A stretch of 64,000 nucleotides of DNA from Vesta saturnalis (GCA_036346205.1 JARFJB010000002.1:3396001-3460000); one strand, 5' to 3'. Shown: positions 50,891 to 63,124, counted from the stretch's first letter. Notes: generated from the sequence alone by a model not told the origin. A program made the numbers and translations.

Positions 50891-53522
50891 TTGTGCCGTC
50901 AACTGGGATTACTTTGCCCTGTGAGGTGATTTTGCCTAGTTTCAAAATACGAGTTTTCGCGCCGTATACCACTTACACGTCCATCACGAGAGTCGCTACA
51001 ATGCATCGAGGCACATATGTTGGATTTCAACAAATCATTCAGCGATCGCTTGATGCTCTGCGAGGGGAACCACGTGTTTTTATTAGTATTAATAAAAAGG
51101 TGGTTTTTTATCGTTTCAAAAGTTGTATGCGTTGAACCCATTTCAGAAGCAGGTGAGTTCTATTGCTTATTACTGTTTATTATTCATACATAAACGAGTT
51201 TAGGGCACCTGTAGTTTTGGTGTTAAATCACATAGGGAATTTTTTATGCTGATGGGCAATGTCACTCCGTCATTTACACAAAATTTGGGGTCATATTGCA
51301 CGCTTTTACTCTTCTCTTAAAATAAATAAAAAAAATGTACCTAATTAACAAATACGTTAAAATAGTTAGTTGTTTGTTGTAAAGAGATCGGATTTTAATT
51401 TATTCTTTATTTATTTTCAGTACTATGGGAAGGAAACATAAACCGAAGCTGGCCTACTTGCATTTCGTACTCTCCGGACCAATTAAGTGCAGCTGGAGAA
51501 GATGTTGTACTCAGAGGTATGTCCATTGGGAAAGCTGCCAGCAAGTGTAGCATAACAAGGAAATCCATTGGCAACAAAATCAAAGGTAAACATGGTAAAC
51601 CTGTTGGCGGACAAACTTCAATCTTGCCACAAGAGGAAACTCAAATTCGTCATCAAATTTTGATTTGTGCTGATTGGGGAATGCCCTTAGCTTCTATTGG
51701 TGTACGATTGATTGTTAGAGACTATCTGCAGAGAAGTGGTCGAACTGTGGAAATTTAAAGACGGTAATATGCCCGGAGAAGACTGGTACAGATATTTCAT
51801 TAAACTTGATAGAGATCAATTAACTGTAAGAGAATGCCAGAATATATCTCGAGCACGAGCTACTGTCGGTATTGACTCATTGTCGACATATTTCGAACAT
51901 CTTCAAGTCATTAAATCATGTGCGACCTGAAGACATCCTCAATTTTGATGAAACTAACCTTAGTGACGATCCGGGTTCAAAACTGATGGTATTTCGTAGG
52001 GAAGTACCGAGCGGAGTGCATGTGGAGATCTTGGGCAGAAGGAGGTATTATGGAAGAACGAAGACTGGGTGATTCGATGCCACAAATTTTGAAGAGTCGT
52101 TTTTATAGATAGTCGTACCTTGGGCAGAGGCGTAAATCAGACACCAAATGCATTATCGGTGACAATTTAAGTTGTCATACAAGCTACACTGTAATCGCAA
52201 CTTGTGAACAGGAAAATATTAAGTTCATTTTTTTACCACCCCATCCCACACATTTATGTCAACCAGTGGATGTTTGCTCCTTAGCCCCATTAAAACGGCA
52301 GTGAAAACTTCTAACAGATTTTAAAATGAGTAATCCCTCTTGTAATTCTCTCGAGAAGGTAAGATTTCCACGAATGCTGTCAAACCTTCTGGCTGCGATT
52401 CCTACAAACATTATAACAAACCTTATTGCTGGGTTCAAGAAATGTGGAATTGCCCCTTTAGACAAGAATGTGGTTCTAGCAAAGTTCCCAGCGTAATTGC
52501 GCCAAATGTTGAAGACGCTGATCAAACAACAAAAAGCGTTAGCAATACACTATTTGCTTACCTTCAGGCATGTAGAGAACCTGAGAATTATAAGAAGGTC
52601 TTTAGAAAGACAGTACCTCTACCCGCAGGAAAAGCGATACGCGCTAAGCATTTACAACCGACTGATGTACCTGACCCGTCTACGGTTCGACAGTTCACTG
52701 TTCAAGAACCATTCACAGGGCCACCATCAACAAAACGAGTAAGACATACTGAAATGGACTTAAATGGTGAAGAAGATGATGATTTCTGTGTCCACGACTC
52801 TACTAGCAATTATAAAGAATCCGAAAATGAGAACTGTGCACTTGAAGAGCAATTTCCATTACAGAATTTTAAGTACGGAGACTTTGTAATTGTCAAACTT
52901 GTAGGAAAAAAAGTTTAAAGCATTTCATGGCAAACATTTTAAACATTTTTGAAGATGGAGATTTTGAAGTTTCTTATCTAAGGCAAACGATAGAGGAAAA
53001 TCATTTACATTTCCTGCTTAACCTGACGAAGCAACTGCTGCTTCTTCCGATGTGGTTCTGAAAGTAGTTCCAGAAAAGAGAAAAGAGGAATCTTTACTTG
53101 AGTACTGATATTTCAGTGTATTTTCCTTAAGTTGGATGTATTCTAACAAAACATGGATATTTTTTCATTTACACATTCACACAATTTATCAATAATACAA
53201 AAACATATAAATTGTAAGTTTCATTTGGGTTTTATTTTCACTTTGTTGGTTCTTTAAACATACAAAACGGATTACATTACCCACAAGTAAACAAAACACG
53301 TATGGGCAAAGTGACCCCAATATGGTAGGTGATTTTTCCCACCCTGTTTTATTTTTTGTTTTAAAAAGTTAAATAATTAAAAAAACTGCTTTATCATGTA
53401 TTACATCTACAAACCTTCTACCAAACGTAAATATTTTTGTTGTGATTATTTTCTGGATAATTGTAAAGTTACATCGATTTGAATTTGAAATTTGGGCAAA
53501 GTAACCCTAGTTGACGGTACAA
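50891..53522 (+). mobile_element. pogo-type DNA transposon
   Basis: Terminal repeats of about 29 bp: CCGTCAACTGGGATTACTTT begins at 50896 and its mirrored form AAAGTAACCCTAGTTGACGG ends at 53517, with similarity extending about 5 bp further out (TTGTG/TACAA). Length about 2.6 kb. The transposase remnant is at 51424-53108. Confidence 0.8.
51424..53108 (+). pseudogene. pogo-like (CENP-B/jerky-type DDE) transposase, degenerate
   Basis: It starts MGRKHKPKLA after a splice-like TTTTCAGTACT. A shifted frame from 51519 carries GKAASKCSITRKSIGNKIKG (helix-turn-helix) and ADWGMPLASIGVRLIVRDYL. Then come DILNFDETNLSDDPGSK (first Asp, 51933), CIIGDNLSSHTSYTVI (second Asp, about 52152) and PTHLCQPVDVCSLAPLKR (third Asp, about 52255). 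A long C-terminal frame (52442-52918) has the FKKCGIAPLDKNVVLAKFP-type region and an acidic tail; the reading ends KRKEESLLEY. At least four frame changes. All three catalytic Asp codons remain. Confidence 0.8.
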
Positions 53523-53623
53523 TTATAAGTGTAAATATCAATTACGTTTAACAAATTAAGAAAAGCTAGTACAATTGAAGTTACGGTACAGCATTAAGGC
53601 AACAGACTGTTTCAGTTTATCAA

Positions 53624-55057
53624 AAATGATGAGGCGTAGGAGTCTCTCCGGCGTCCAATACAAAAAGAAGCGGTTGGCCAAAGAAAAAAAAAGAGTAGTG
53701 CGACTTTCAAATGCGTGAAGATTGAAGATTCGGTGCCATCTACGAGTAATGATATTAGTGCTACCTTTCAAATAAGTGAAAGTAGCGAGGGAAGAGTATG
53801 TGAGGCTAAGGATAATGTTCTATCAGATACTATTCATGATGCCTACACAGATAGTACTGGCATCGTATACCCTTTATCTATTTTACAAACTCTCTTAAGT
53901 GACGATCCAGGTAAATGCTTAGAGACGCTTTCACATGCAGAAATAAAACTTTTGGTTGAAAATGATTCTATTCAAGTTAAAGGATACCCATAACCAAAAA
54001 ATGAGAAGGGCAGAAAATTCTCATCATTTTTACTCGCGCACTTTGGTGAACGGCGAAATATGCAAAAGGAAGTAGCTTTTTGTATTCAGTGTCTAAAGAT
54101 TGTGTGTTTTGCTTTTATTTTAAGTTATTTACTTCAAAAACTACTACTTTCGCGGAAACTACTACACATGACTGGTAATACGTATCTCTCCTGTTACCGC
54201 GCCCGTCATGAAAAAAGCGATATGCACGGTAATAGTTTTAAAACATTTACAAATCTGGAACTTGCTTTAAAGAGCAAAACCACAATTGATAGTCAAGGAC
54301 CAAAACTTTTTGTTCGCGAAAAAAAAGTTAAATGCGAATTGTGTATGTTATACAATTTCTAGCTTGGCACATTTAGCTTTTCGTGGACGATCAAATTAGT
54401 TGTTTAAACAAGACAACGGACATTTTTTGAAAGTTAACGATATCAAATTGCAACGTTATATGAACAGATTCGTAGGATTGAAACGTCCAAAGAAACGAAC
54501 AAATACATGTCTACATATTTAGGTGATAAGATTCATAGTTTTTCTAGCAAATGAAATTAAAAAGCATATACTAAATTTACTAGCAGGTGCTAAATATTAC
54601 TCAATCATTTTAGAGTGCACACCAGGTAAAGATCACTAGGAACAATTAACTGCTATAATGTGTTTTGTTGATTTGGATTTTCAAACGAAGACTGTAGAAA
54701 ATCGTAAGCGTTTCCTAGGGTTTTGCCGAATCTTTAGCTCAATATCCGAAAATCTATTTCAAGAGCTTCATAAACATTTAGAATCTCTAAATTTAAATCC
54801 AAGCAATATTCATGGTCAGGGACATGGCTGTATTATTTGCACCTTCAACTCAAGGTTAGGATGTTTTGAAGAAAAATATCAATAATTTCACATTAAAACC
54901 ATTTTTGGACACACGATGGGAGAGTAGGATAGATTCGATGCCCCCCTGAGGCAGGATATAGAACAATATATGAAGCATTAATCACGATCTCAGATGACAA
55001 CGGCAAAGACATTAAAACTCGTCACCAAGCAGCATGTCTGCAAAAAATAGAAACTTT

Positions 55058-55113
<56 letters not shown>

Positions 55114-55690
55114 CTGTAGTAATATGGATTGACATACTGTTCCAGATTAATATAGTAATTAAGCTGTTTCAAAAAATATTTAATAATATTACGGAGTGTT
55201 TGGAACTGTTGAATAAAATAACAGCGTGTTTCAAGCGAAAACGAACAGAAGACAGCTTCGAAGAATTTGTTTAAGAAGTTATAAAAATTGCCGATCTTCT
55301 TGAAACAGTCTCCGTATTTTGTTTACTGGAAACTGTTATTAGACGTCGGAAGAAAAAAAAACAATTTTGATGATATACGTGAAGATGAGGTGGAAAATGA
55401 CCCAAAAAAGAATTTTAAACGGAATTTTCATTTCGCTATTTTAGACCATTAACTCACTTCAATACTATTTGCACTACTTAATGAGCAGTCTAATCACTTT
55501 GTGGTTTTATACAGCATCACAGCTTATGTTTTTTAAGCTGTGACATCATACTGGAATTAAAAGAAAATTGACTTGAGCAAACACTGATTAAACTTAGAAG
55601 TAATATTAACTGACAAGAATGAGAAAGATATCGATGCAATAGAACTATCCAAAGAAATAAATATCTTCTTTATTATAAGTTTTGTTACGA
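53624..55690 (+). pseudogene. hAT-type (ZMYM1-like) transposase, heavily decayed
   Basis: It begins MMRRRSLSGVQYKKKR near 53624. An acidic linker (53715-53990) and LLAGAKYYSIILECTPGKDH near 54580 follow. The segment 54658-54885 reads MCFVDLDFQTKTVENRKRFL and LESLNLNPSNIHGQGHGCI, the central catalytic region. Pieces after 54900 include DTRWESRID and KNEKDIDAIELSKEINIF (near 55620). Many stops; an (AT)n tract at 55061-55108 interrupts it. A segment GATGGGAGAGTAGGATAGAT near 54916 recurs near 55768. Terminal repeats were not found. Confidence 0.7.
55061..55108. repeat. (AT)n microsatellite inside the hAT remnant
   Basis: About 23 AT units. Confidence 0.9.
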
Positions 55691-55956
55691 TGGGAGAGTA
55701 GGATAGAAATAAATAAATAAATCCGAAGAAATAAATATTCTTTTTATTACAAGTTTCGTTATGATGGGAGAGTAGGTTAGATTCGATACCGCCCTGAAGC
55801 AGGATATAGAATTAAAGTACCATGTCCTAGGTTCAAATCCTAGGTAAACTTTTTATTTGTATTATTATAAGTTTTTGTTATGAACGAATAAGTTCAAAGA
55901 TAAATATGTAATTAAAAATTATTATTAATTTTATTAAATACATAAATAAAAAGTTT

Positions 55957-56030
55957 TACCTCGAGTAGGATTTGAACCTACGACCTGTACTGTGCTAGAG
56001 TACTGCGCTAACCAACTGCGCCATCAAGGT
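55957..56030 (-). tRNA. tRNA-like gene with complete cloverleaf, apparent Ala (AGC)
   Basis: Acceptor ACCTTGA/TCGAGGT pairs with one G-U. The D stem GCGC/GCGC, anticodon stem GTACT/AGTAC and T stem GTAGG/CCTAC are all perfect. Loop CTAGCAC gives AGC. It is the best folded member here; the downstream T run on the - strand is TTTT. The body differs from usual insect tRNA-Ala. Repeat membership argues for a tRNA-derived element, but transcription by Pol III is plausible. Confidence 0.55.
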
Positions 56031-56261
56031 TCATTTATATATTTAATAAAATGAACAATAATTTTTAATTACATATTTACTTTTGAACTTATTCGTTCAT
56101 AACAAAACTTGTAATAATTTAACATTAGTCAAGTTACTTTGGTATGTGTGAATCCTTGCGGTATTGCAGGCTCACATTCCATTAATATAAGTAATTTCAC
56201 TGTAATCTCATTATCATCAGTTCTACATACATAAAGAGAATTGACATGGATTGGGGTTTGC

Positions 56262-56331
56262 ATCTCGATAGCTCAGTTAGAGCGGTACTCTAGCAAAGTA
56301 CATGCCGTAGGTTCAAATCCTACTGGAGGTA
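56262..56331 (+). tRNA. tRNA-like sequence with shortened D loop
   Basis: ATCTCGA acceptor faces TGGAGGT (one mismatch). Four bases (TTGG/GGTT) are missing from the D loop; the anticodon arm GTACT-CTAGCAA-AGTAC and the T arm are intact. A likely pseudogene. Confidence 0.4.
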
Positions 56332-56465
56332 AACTTTGTATTTACGTGTTTAATAAAAATAATAATAATAATAATTAAATATCCATTTGCTTTCTCCTAT
56401 ACGTACTTATAAAGAGAAAGCTATATAATCGGTTTAAATTTTCAACCATTTTTTTTTTAATTTCT

Positions 56466-56880
56466 CGACCTTTTATGGCCTAGACAACCGAGTTTTTAGA
56501 GCAGTGGTGACACGACCTGCTTAGCATTCGAGAGGTAATGGGTTCGATTCAGGTTACCGTCTGCCTTGTATGAGGTTTTTTCAGGGGGTTTTCCTCATAC
56601 ACATGCAGCGGCATTGTCACTGCGTATATGCACACCATGTGCGGCTACTTTAGGTGAATGCTGGGGTGGTATTTTTCCCTTGAGAACCCTAACTCCGTTC
56701 CTTCCGATTCTATCCTGACCGCACCTATCATTAATCCCACCACGCATGCATACTTAATGTATGCATGTTGGGACTCCATGGTTGTGGCTCAAAGAGCTTA
56801 GAAAGCTCAAACAATACTCCTTCCCCCTTGGGGAGGGAATGAAATACGTGACCTTTCCTTTCCTTTCGGCCTAAACAACA
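56466..56880 (+). mobile_element. tRNA-Ala-derived SINE
   Basis: The head (56480-56560) carries GCTTAGCATTCGAGAGGT, characteristic of the anticodon arm of tRNA-Ala(AGC), and a B-box GGGTTCGATTC. The body is GC-richer than the surroundings (CATGCAGCGGCATTGTCACT, ACCATGTGCGGCTACTTTAG) and the 3' end is a CCTTT repeat. A CATGCATACTTAATGTATGCATG palindrome lies near 56755. Target duplications were not evident. Confidence 0.6.
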
Positions 56881-57339
56881 CGAAAAACAAATTCGTGTGT
56901 GTGTGGGCGGGCGTGCGTCCGTTTGTGTGCCTGCGCGCGCGTGTGCATCTGCACAACGCGTCATTGTGTTTGTAGCCAGACAAAGTTATATCCGATTTTA
57001 ATAAAATTCTATATTTAGCGCTGCGCACACATACACAATCGTATTAGGAAATTTAGTGTGAGATGCATCTAAATTGTTGGCAAAGGGTCGTGTTGTATAT
57101 GCCGAGTAAAGTAGTGAAAAGTGTAAGTTTACAGCTCTGGTAAGTGAGAAATATTGGTAGTTTATTTGAAGCTAACTGGAGTACAAAAGAAGGTAACAGG
57201 CTGAATTATACTACGAGAAATTAACGTTTGTGCCGAATGCTCAGTTAAAACCAAAAAATCTTATTAATACAATATGATGTTTGGTTGAGAGTTGTAACAA
57301 TAATTAGTTGTGTAAAATACTTCATTACCTAATGTTCGT
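56881..57339. other. Low-complexity GT/GCGC patch then AT-rich sequence
   Basis: A (GT)n/GCGTGC-rich patch at 56895-56950, then nothing recognised. Confidence 0.5.
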
Positions 57340-58520
57340 GAAATACTTCAATGGAAGAGAAGTTTGTGCAAAAAATACTTGAATATATGAGTGCAGAAGT
57401 ACATAAGAATAAGAAAAGTTATAAGTTTGATCGTATACATTCTAGAAAAGATGCTTAAAGAGAATAATCTCTGGAATACTGTACAAAGAAGTGTGATTAG
57501 TAATCCAATCATCACTACTAAGTTAAGATTAAGTTTGAAAGAAAGTAAGTCTTTTTTTAGTACTATGATTTATACTTGTGTATACTTAGGCGATGATTAT
57601 GCGCCATTTTATGCCGTTGAAATTCAATTTTGCACCCCAGTAGCAGCAGGGTACCTAATCATCGCGTAAGAAAGATTAATTTATTACTAAATCTATATAG
57701 TTAACCTTGCCGATGTAATTTTTGCAACAACTTATTTTCTATGAGGGTGCAAGATTTAATTTAGTGGCGCGCAACGGCCCATATATTGCGCCTAATTACT
57801 GTGTAAGATAAAACCGATTTATGTGGAAGTTCACGGTTGTGAGGTTAGGCGTTGTCGGTCTAATTTTATAATAATTTCTTTCTTATAAGGGAGCAAAACT
57901 TTATTTTAATGGCGTATAATTGGTCCCTAATCATTCCAACAGAAAAAAAATGTTTAATGCGGAAGTTGAAGGCTGTGAAGTTAGTGTCCGTGTAATTTTA
58001 CAATAACTTATTTCCTGCACGGGTGCAAAGTGGCGCCTAATTGTATTCAAAAGTTTGCGGCTCAGTGAATTTAACCGTGTTTATAGAATTTTTGCTACAA
58101 ATTATTTCCTATTGGGGCGCAAAATTTAATTTCACATTATTCAAAAAAGACCCGGCTATCCTCACACACCTGAATACTTAGATAATTTCGCTTTCTTAAC
58201 TCAACTCAAATTTAATGTGCGTAACTTTTCGTGAGTTAAGCAGTCATATGGCAATTTACTTATTCTTACCCGTTGCAGCATTTTTCATATAATTATTTCA
58301 TCAAGAAGTCTTAATCTTAAACTATTAGTGATGATTGCATTACTAATCACACTTCTTGTAAAGTATTTCAGACATTTTTCTCTTCAGGCATCTCTTTTAG
58401 AATGTATACATTCAAAATTATATTTTTTCTTACTTTGATCTACTTTTACTCTCTCAGTTATCATATATTGCAATTTTTTCTGCAAAAACCTCTCTTCCAT
58501 TGAAACCGTTCCACAACTGT
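57340..58520. mobile_element. Inverted repeat with coding-like arms and a tandem-repeat centre
   Basis: 57340-57545 and 58305-58510 are inverted copies at roughly 75-80 percent identity by eye (e.g. AGTGTGATTAGTAATCCAAT against its complement). Each arm, read inward from outside, has a frame starting MEEKFVQKILEYM (57352, +) or its mirror MEERFLQKI (about 58505, -). The centre (57700-58130) has about four decayed repeats of GGTGCAA-type units about 90-150 bp apart. Confidence 0.5.
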
Positions 58521-59643
58521 AAAGGTAATGAGCTATTTTACACTACTAGTTTGTAATAACTCTATCATATTCTAATAAGGTAAATCGCTCTTAGTTTTAA
58601 CCGTGCATTCGGTACAAACATTGATTCCTCGTAGTATAATTTTAGATGTTTTCTTGATGAAAGTTTGTTCGTTTAAAAAATTAAAAGGGTCGCTAAAGTA
58701 CTGTTTGTGAATATCTAAAAAACCTTCAACTTGTAAGTTATTAGACATAAATCGTACTGTATCGTATAAATGGCTAACATTTTGGCTGTGTGACGCCACT
58801 GATATTTTTAACTGTCATGTGTCGTTAATAATGATATCAGAACATAGAATTAAAATGTTTGATTATATGACTAATTATTTTAAAAGTAAACAAATGTAAA
58901 AAAGTTTATTCACAATTAGTTTGTAACATACAGCCTTTCTGACCCTTTAAAGGATTGAAAAGTGCATGATTCTACGGGTTTACATTAAGCGGTGAGTAAT
59001 AAAAAAAAAGGAGACAATGAGATGAAGCGGATAGTGATGGACCACTTTCCAACCTGTGGGGGAGCTACTATTGATTTAAACTATCAATGACAAATTGATA
59101 ACTTGCCAATTTTAATAAAGGATCAAGAGTATGCAACCATTTTTTCTCACGTGCATAGAAGGTGAGTGAACGCAAGCAATAGGTGGAAAGTGGAAACAAA
59201 CAACACGTTTTCTTTAATAAGCATATTTAATAAGTGAATTATTGATAACAAGTAACGACAAAACCAATAGAAAAATAGTAAGCATCACATTTATGGCTTC
59301 TAATTAAAGTAAAAATTAATAGTCGCATTGTCACGACCTTCAATATGTAAACGAGAAGCCGTGATCGATGTGTTCCAAATTTTTTTGATTTGAACTGTCT
59401 AATGTTGCTTCTTTAATTGTGAATAAAATCGTATACAAACCTCGGCAAAAGTACTATTCCCCTGTTTCGACAACTAGTTCATCTATAGGCTTCGCCTCTC
59501 GGTGAACTACACTTCTCTCGACAGGAATGGAACACTTTCCGTCTCGGTATGTAATATACTATTTTGTGTGATCGTTCATATTTGTCAACTTACTGTCACT
59601 GTTTTGACAACAGTAGGTGGCATTTTCAGTTTAATGAGTCTAA
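58521..59643. other. No gene recognised
   Basis: A 75-codon - frame at 58799-58572 (FMSNNLQVEGFLDIHKQYFS) has protein-like composition but no known motif. Several short inverted repeats around 59460-59530 (CCTGTTTCGA/TCGACAGG). Confidence 0.35.
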
Positions 59644-59952
59644 CTGAACGGTAAGTAATTTACTTACCGTTCAGCGAACAGTAAGTGAAATTCATAACCT
59701 TGATTAGCAGGATTTCTGACACAATTATTTTACAACTGTCACATTAACATTCAGGTTACTAAGGAAACAATACATACGCTTGTAGCTCGGCTTGTGGTAA
59801 TCTTTTAAGCAATTTTGAAATAAAATAAAATGTGTTTTGCCTACATTTTGCCATCAAGTGTATTGTTGATCGCACAAAAAATAGCATAAGCATTTCGAAC
59901 AGTAAGGAGTTTACCGATCTCCTCGTCGATCGGTAAACTGTCCTTACTGTTC
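59644..59952. repeat. Two strong hairpins sharing a GAACRGTAAG motif
   Basis: 59644-59674 is a 31-nt perfect hairpin with 15-bp arms (CTGAACGGTAAGTAA) and a 1-nt centre. 59897-59952 is a 56-nt hairpin: GAACAGTAAGGA and TTTACCGATC arms around an 8-nt loop TCCTCGTC. A further GAACAGTAAG lies at 59676. Together they delimit about 310 bp without coding sequence. Confidence 0.7.
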
Positions 59953-60329
59953 TTAATACTTAATATACTATTACATACGCCTACAGATCTTACCTTTGGC
60001 TACTGTATTTGTGAATTGGAAATGTTAAACAACAACGCTACGGTTTATAGGAATTAATTCACTTACGTTTGAACGTATTTATTAATACGTTTTCGTTCAT
60101 AAAGCAACTGTATTAATTGACGAATTATAAACTTTGAAAATAACTCATTGCGCAAAAAGTAGTTTATTCGAAATCTTATTGTAATCTGTCAATTTCATGA
60201 CATGACAACAGCTGGGAACTAGATTATTACTGAAAGTATATAGACCAGAATAATGAAATTAGCCGAGAATTATTATTACATACCCTGAAAGTTGTTACAC
60301 ACCTGTAGTGAGGGTTGCATAATAATAAT

Positions 60330-62240
60330 ATTTATTCGTTACCATTTGGTGTAGCATATGTAACAATTAAAACTAGCAATAAAAATACGTACAGACTTAG
60401 AGGTACATAAAATAAAGCATCACACGTTACATATACTCGTTACAATCTTAGGGCCATATGTACACATAAACAAGCACGAGTGATGACTTCAAGTATACTC
60501 TTGTTAGTCACTAAATATCAATTAGCGCTTAGTTAGATATTTGAAATTACATTTACGTATTCATTGATTGTGTAAAAGGAATTTGTGACTAGAAACAGGA
60601 AGTTCTTTTTTAAAATTAAAAATACTATTTACTTCTTTTATGTGATTAGGTAGTTTGTTAAAAAGTTTAATGGGTTTGTAAAACTGACTGTTTAAATACA
60701 TTGAGCAGTTGGGGTGCAGTGGTACTATATTATTAACAAAACGAGTTCCGTAAGAGTGAATATCAGAGTGTTTAATGTACTTATTTCTATGCATGTATAT
60801 GTACCTATGTGAAACTAATAAATGTCAAGATATTGAATCTTACGAAAGATGTGCGACAAGATTCTCTTGGTGGTAAGCCATCCATCATTCTTATTTCCCT
60901 TTTTTGAGTAACAATTAAGCTTTTGACATGATGTGATGCACTGGAAAATTGAATACCATATCTTGCCTCAAAATATGCGGAATAAACGGATCTTAGGGTT
61001 ACAGTAAGTCCTTAAGGCAACGGATAGTGTAGCATGCCGAATTGAAACGCATGTTAAGTCTGGTAATGTGTACGCTAAAATTACGCGATTCATCGATTAT
61101 CAATCCCAAAAAGACCGTTGATTTAACTAGATGGACAGTAAGATTGTTTAGCAATAGCTCTGCAGGAATAACAGTTACCTTGTAATTATTAAAGAAAATA
61201 ACATTTGTTTTTTCAACATTTAATTTCAATTGATTATTTTTAAACCACATTTCGATACTACTAACCAAGTTACCTACTTTCTTATGCGTAGAATATGAAA
61301 ATGCAAATGTGGTGTCATCTGCATACATAGTTAAATGATATAATTTCCAATAATGTTAAGTCGTTTATAAAGATATGAAAAAGTAATGGACCTAGAACTG
61401 ATCCCTGTGGGATTCCTGTTAGAACATTTTTTGTATCAGAGCTGACGTAGTTTATTTCATTATTATGTCCATTTTACATAGAAGCAGAATGTTTTCTATT
61501 TAGTAGATACGACTCAAACCATTTTAATGCAACCCCTCTAACACCATAGAGTTCAAGTGTGCGTAGTAAAAGCTTACTGCTCGCCGAGTCGAACGCTTTT
61601 CGTAGGTTACAGAGTAACACAGCACAAGATTTTTCCATTTATACATTTATGTACAGATTGAAGGAAGTTGAATATGCAGTAGATGCGGATCTTTTTTTTT
61701 ACGAAATCCATGTGGATTGCTACTTATTAAGTTCCAGTTATCAAAAAATTTTTCAAACGATTATAGACATCTGTTTCAAATACTTTTAGAAATACACTGT
61801 TTAGTGAAATAGGTCTATAATTGCTGGCTACCTTTTTTTGCGTGCAGGAATAATTTTCAACAACTTTAAGCAGGAAGGCATAGTACCCGATATAATGATT
61901 GGTTGATGAGCTAACTTAAGGGATCACATTATAAATTAACTGCTTTCTTAAGAATAAATGCAGGTATTTCATCTGTACCTGAGCTGCGATTATTATTTAG
62001 ATTATTAATTACCATAGAGACATCATGTGCCGTAGTAGGAGTTAAGAAGAATGATTTATTTAAGACCAATGACAAGTTTAAAATTTCTGTTGACATGGAA
62101 GCAAGGGACTACTGAAAATTGTTCAATAAACTTGTTGACAATAATACTTGGGTTACTTACGATATGTCCGTTACTATTGAGCACTATCTTATTGAAGGGT
62201 GGAAGACCGTTTTATTTCAGTCCAAATAACTTTAGTTTTG
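60330..62240 (-). mobile_element. Non-LTR retrotransposon (CR1/jockey-like), decayed reverse transcriptase
   Basis: Read on the - strand: SSGTDEIPAFILKKAVNL near 61980, then RTLELYGVRGVALKWFESYL-type residues near 61540, LTGIPQGSVLGPLLFHIFIN near 61415, MYADDTTFAFSYSTHKKVGN (61328; the polymerase YADD) and LKLNVEKTNVIFFN. The C-terminal part is SDIHSYGTRFVNNIVPLHPN and LFNKLPNHIKEVNSIFNFKK (60794-60561). Stops and shifts break the upstream half; no endonuclease domain was seen. The 3' end near 60330 has an ATT/AATAAT simple repeat. Confidence 0.8.
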
Positions 62241-62333
62241 GAGTGGAAGAAAAACTCAAAACCAAAATTCTCAATTATTTTTTATTATATGTGTATGGTG
62301 CCGCTCAAAAATAATCCAACATATATATGTTTC

Positions 62334-62356
62334 GGTCTATTAAATAATTAGACCAT
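62334..62356. repeat. Short palindrome GGTCTA...TAGACC
   Basis: CGGTCTATTAAATAATTAGA with CC completes 6-bp arms around an AT loop. Function unknown. Confidence 0.4.
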
Positions 62357-62574
62357 CATCAAGGGATGAACCCTACAAGTACAAATTGTCGGTAGTTATA
62401 AAAGGTAAATAAAATTAAAACTTGCGAATTTAAGACACCGATAGTCAACTTGATGTTAAAATATTTAATAAAATATCAATTGCATAAACTAGTATTACGA
62501 GGTCGAGTATTATTAAATAAAATTTTAAAAATACATGTAAATATCTAAGCAATTGAAATATTACAGTGCAAAGA

Positions 62575-62576
<2 letters not shown>

Positions 62577-62622
<46 letters not shown>
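62577..62622. repeat. (AT)n microsatellite
   Basis: About 22 AT units. Confidence 0.9.
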
Positions 62623-62623
<1 letters not shown>

Positions 62624-62659
62624 CTAAAACAAACAAAAAACTATAAACCGAACAAGAAG

Positions 62660-63124
62660 CTAGAACGAAGATTTCCCAACTGACATACGGGGGACTCCCG
62701 TTCGAGGAGAAATTCTTCTAACACTCAACCCTGGACTCCGATCAACCATCTCCATCTGTAGAATATTCCCTAACGGCAGCTCTCGCATTTCCATCACAAA
62801 ATCCATAAATGTAAATGATGTCAGCATACTCTTCGTTAGAAAATTGAAAAGGCATTTTAAATTTAAATTACACTTAATTTACTACAATCCACTTTGTCAT
62901 TATTAGAACACAAACGAATAAATGACAGATTGTTTCGGTTTTGTTTTTCCAGTTGACTAATAATAATTACTTTTGAAAAAATATGTGATCATTTATAAAC
63001 TTTAAACGCTTGTATCTGGGTAACTATTGGGAATCAGACCTATGTTTATGGGACTTTTTTTACTTAAATTGACCCATGGAACATACCATTTCAGTTTGTA
63101 CAGTTCCTCACCGGACGCCCTGTA
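62660..63124 (-). pseudogene. Tc1/mariner-type element end with transposase N-terminus
   Basis: The terminus (- strand) TACAGGGCGTCCGGTGAGGA starts at 63124, with a TACAAGCG motif 110 bp inside. A start codon at 62855 opens MPFQFSNEEYADIIYIYGFC and DGNARAAVREY, the helix-turn-helix segment of the family, then decays. The catalytic domain is absent. Confidence 0.65.

Larger units (their letters stand above)
55862..56390. mobile_element. tRNA-armed palindromic element, second full copy
   Basis: Left arm: TTATAAGTTTTTGTTATGAA, an AATATGTAATTAAAAATTAT block, ACATAAATAAAAAG, then the tRNA-like gene at 55957-56030 (-). Right arm: tRNA-like gene at 56262-56331 (+), then AAACTTTGTATTTACGTGTT. Between them, a second copy of the flanking block (56040-56115) and the unique centre (about 56120-56220) appear. 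The centre is the reverse complement of that in the 22.7 kb copy. Confidence 0.65.
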
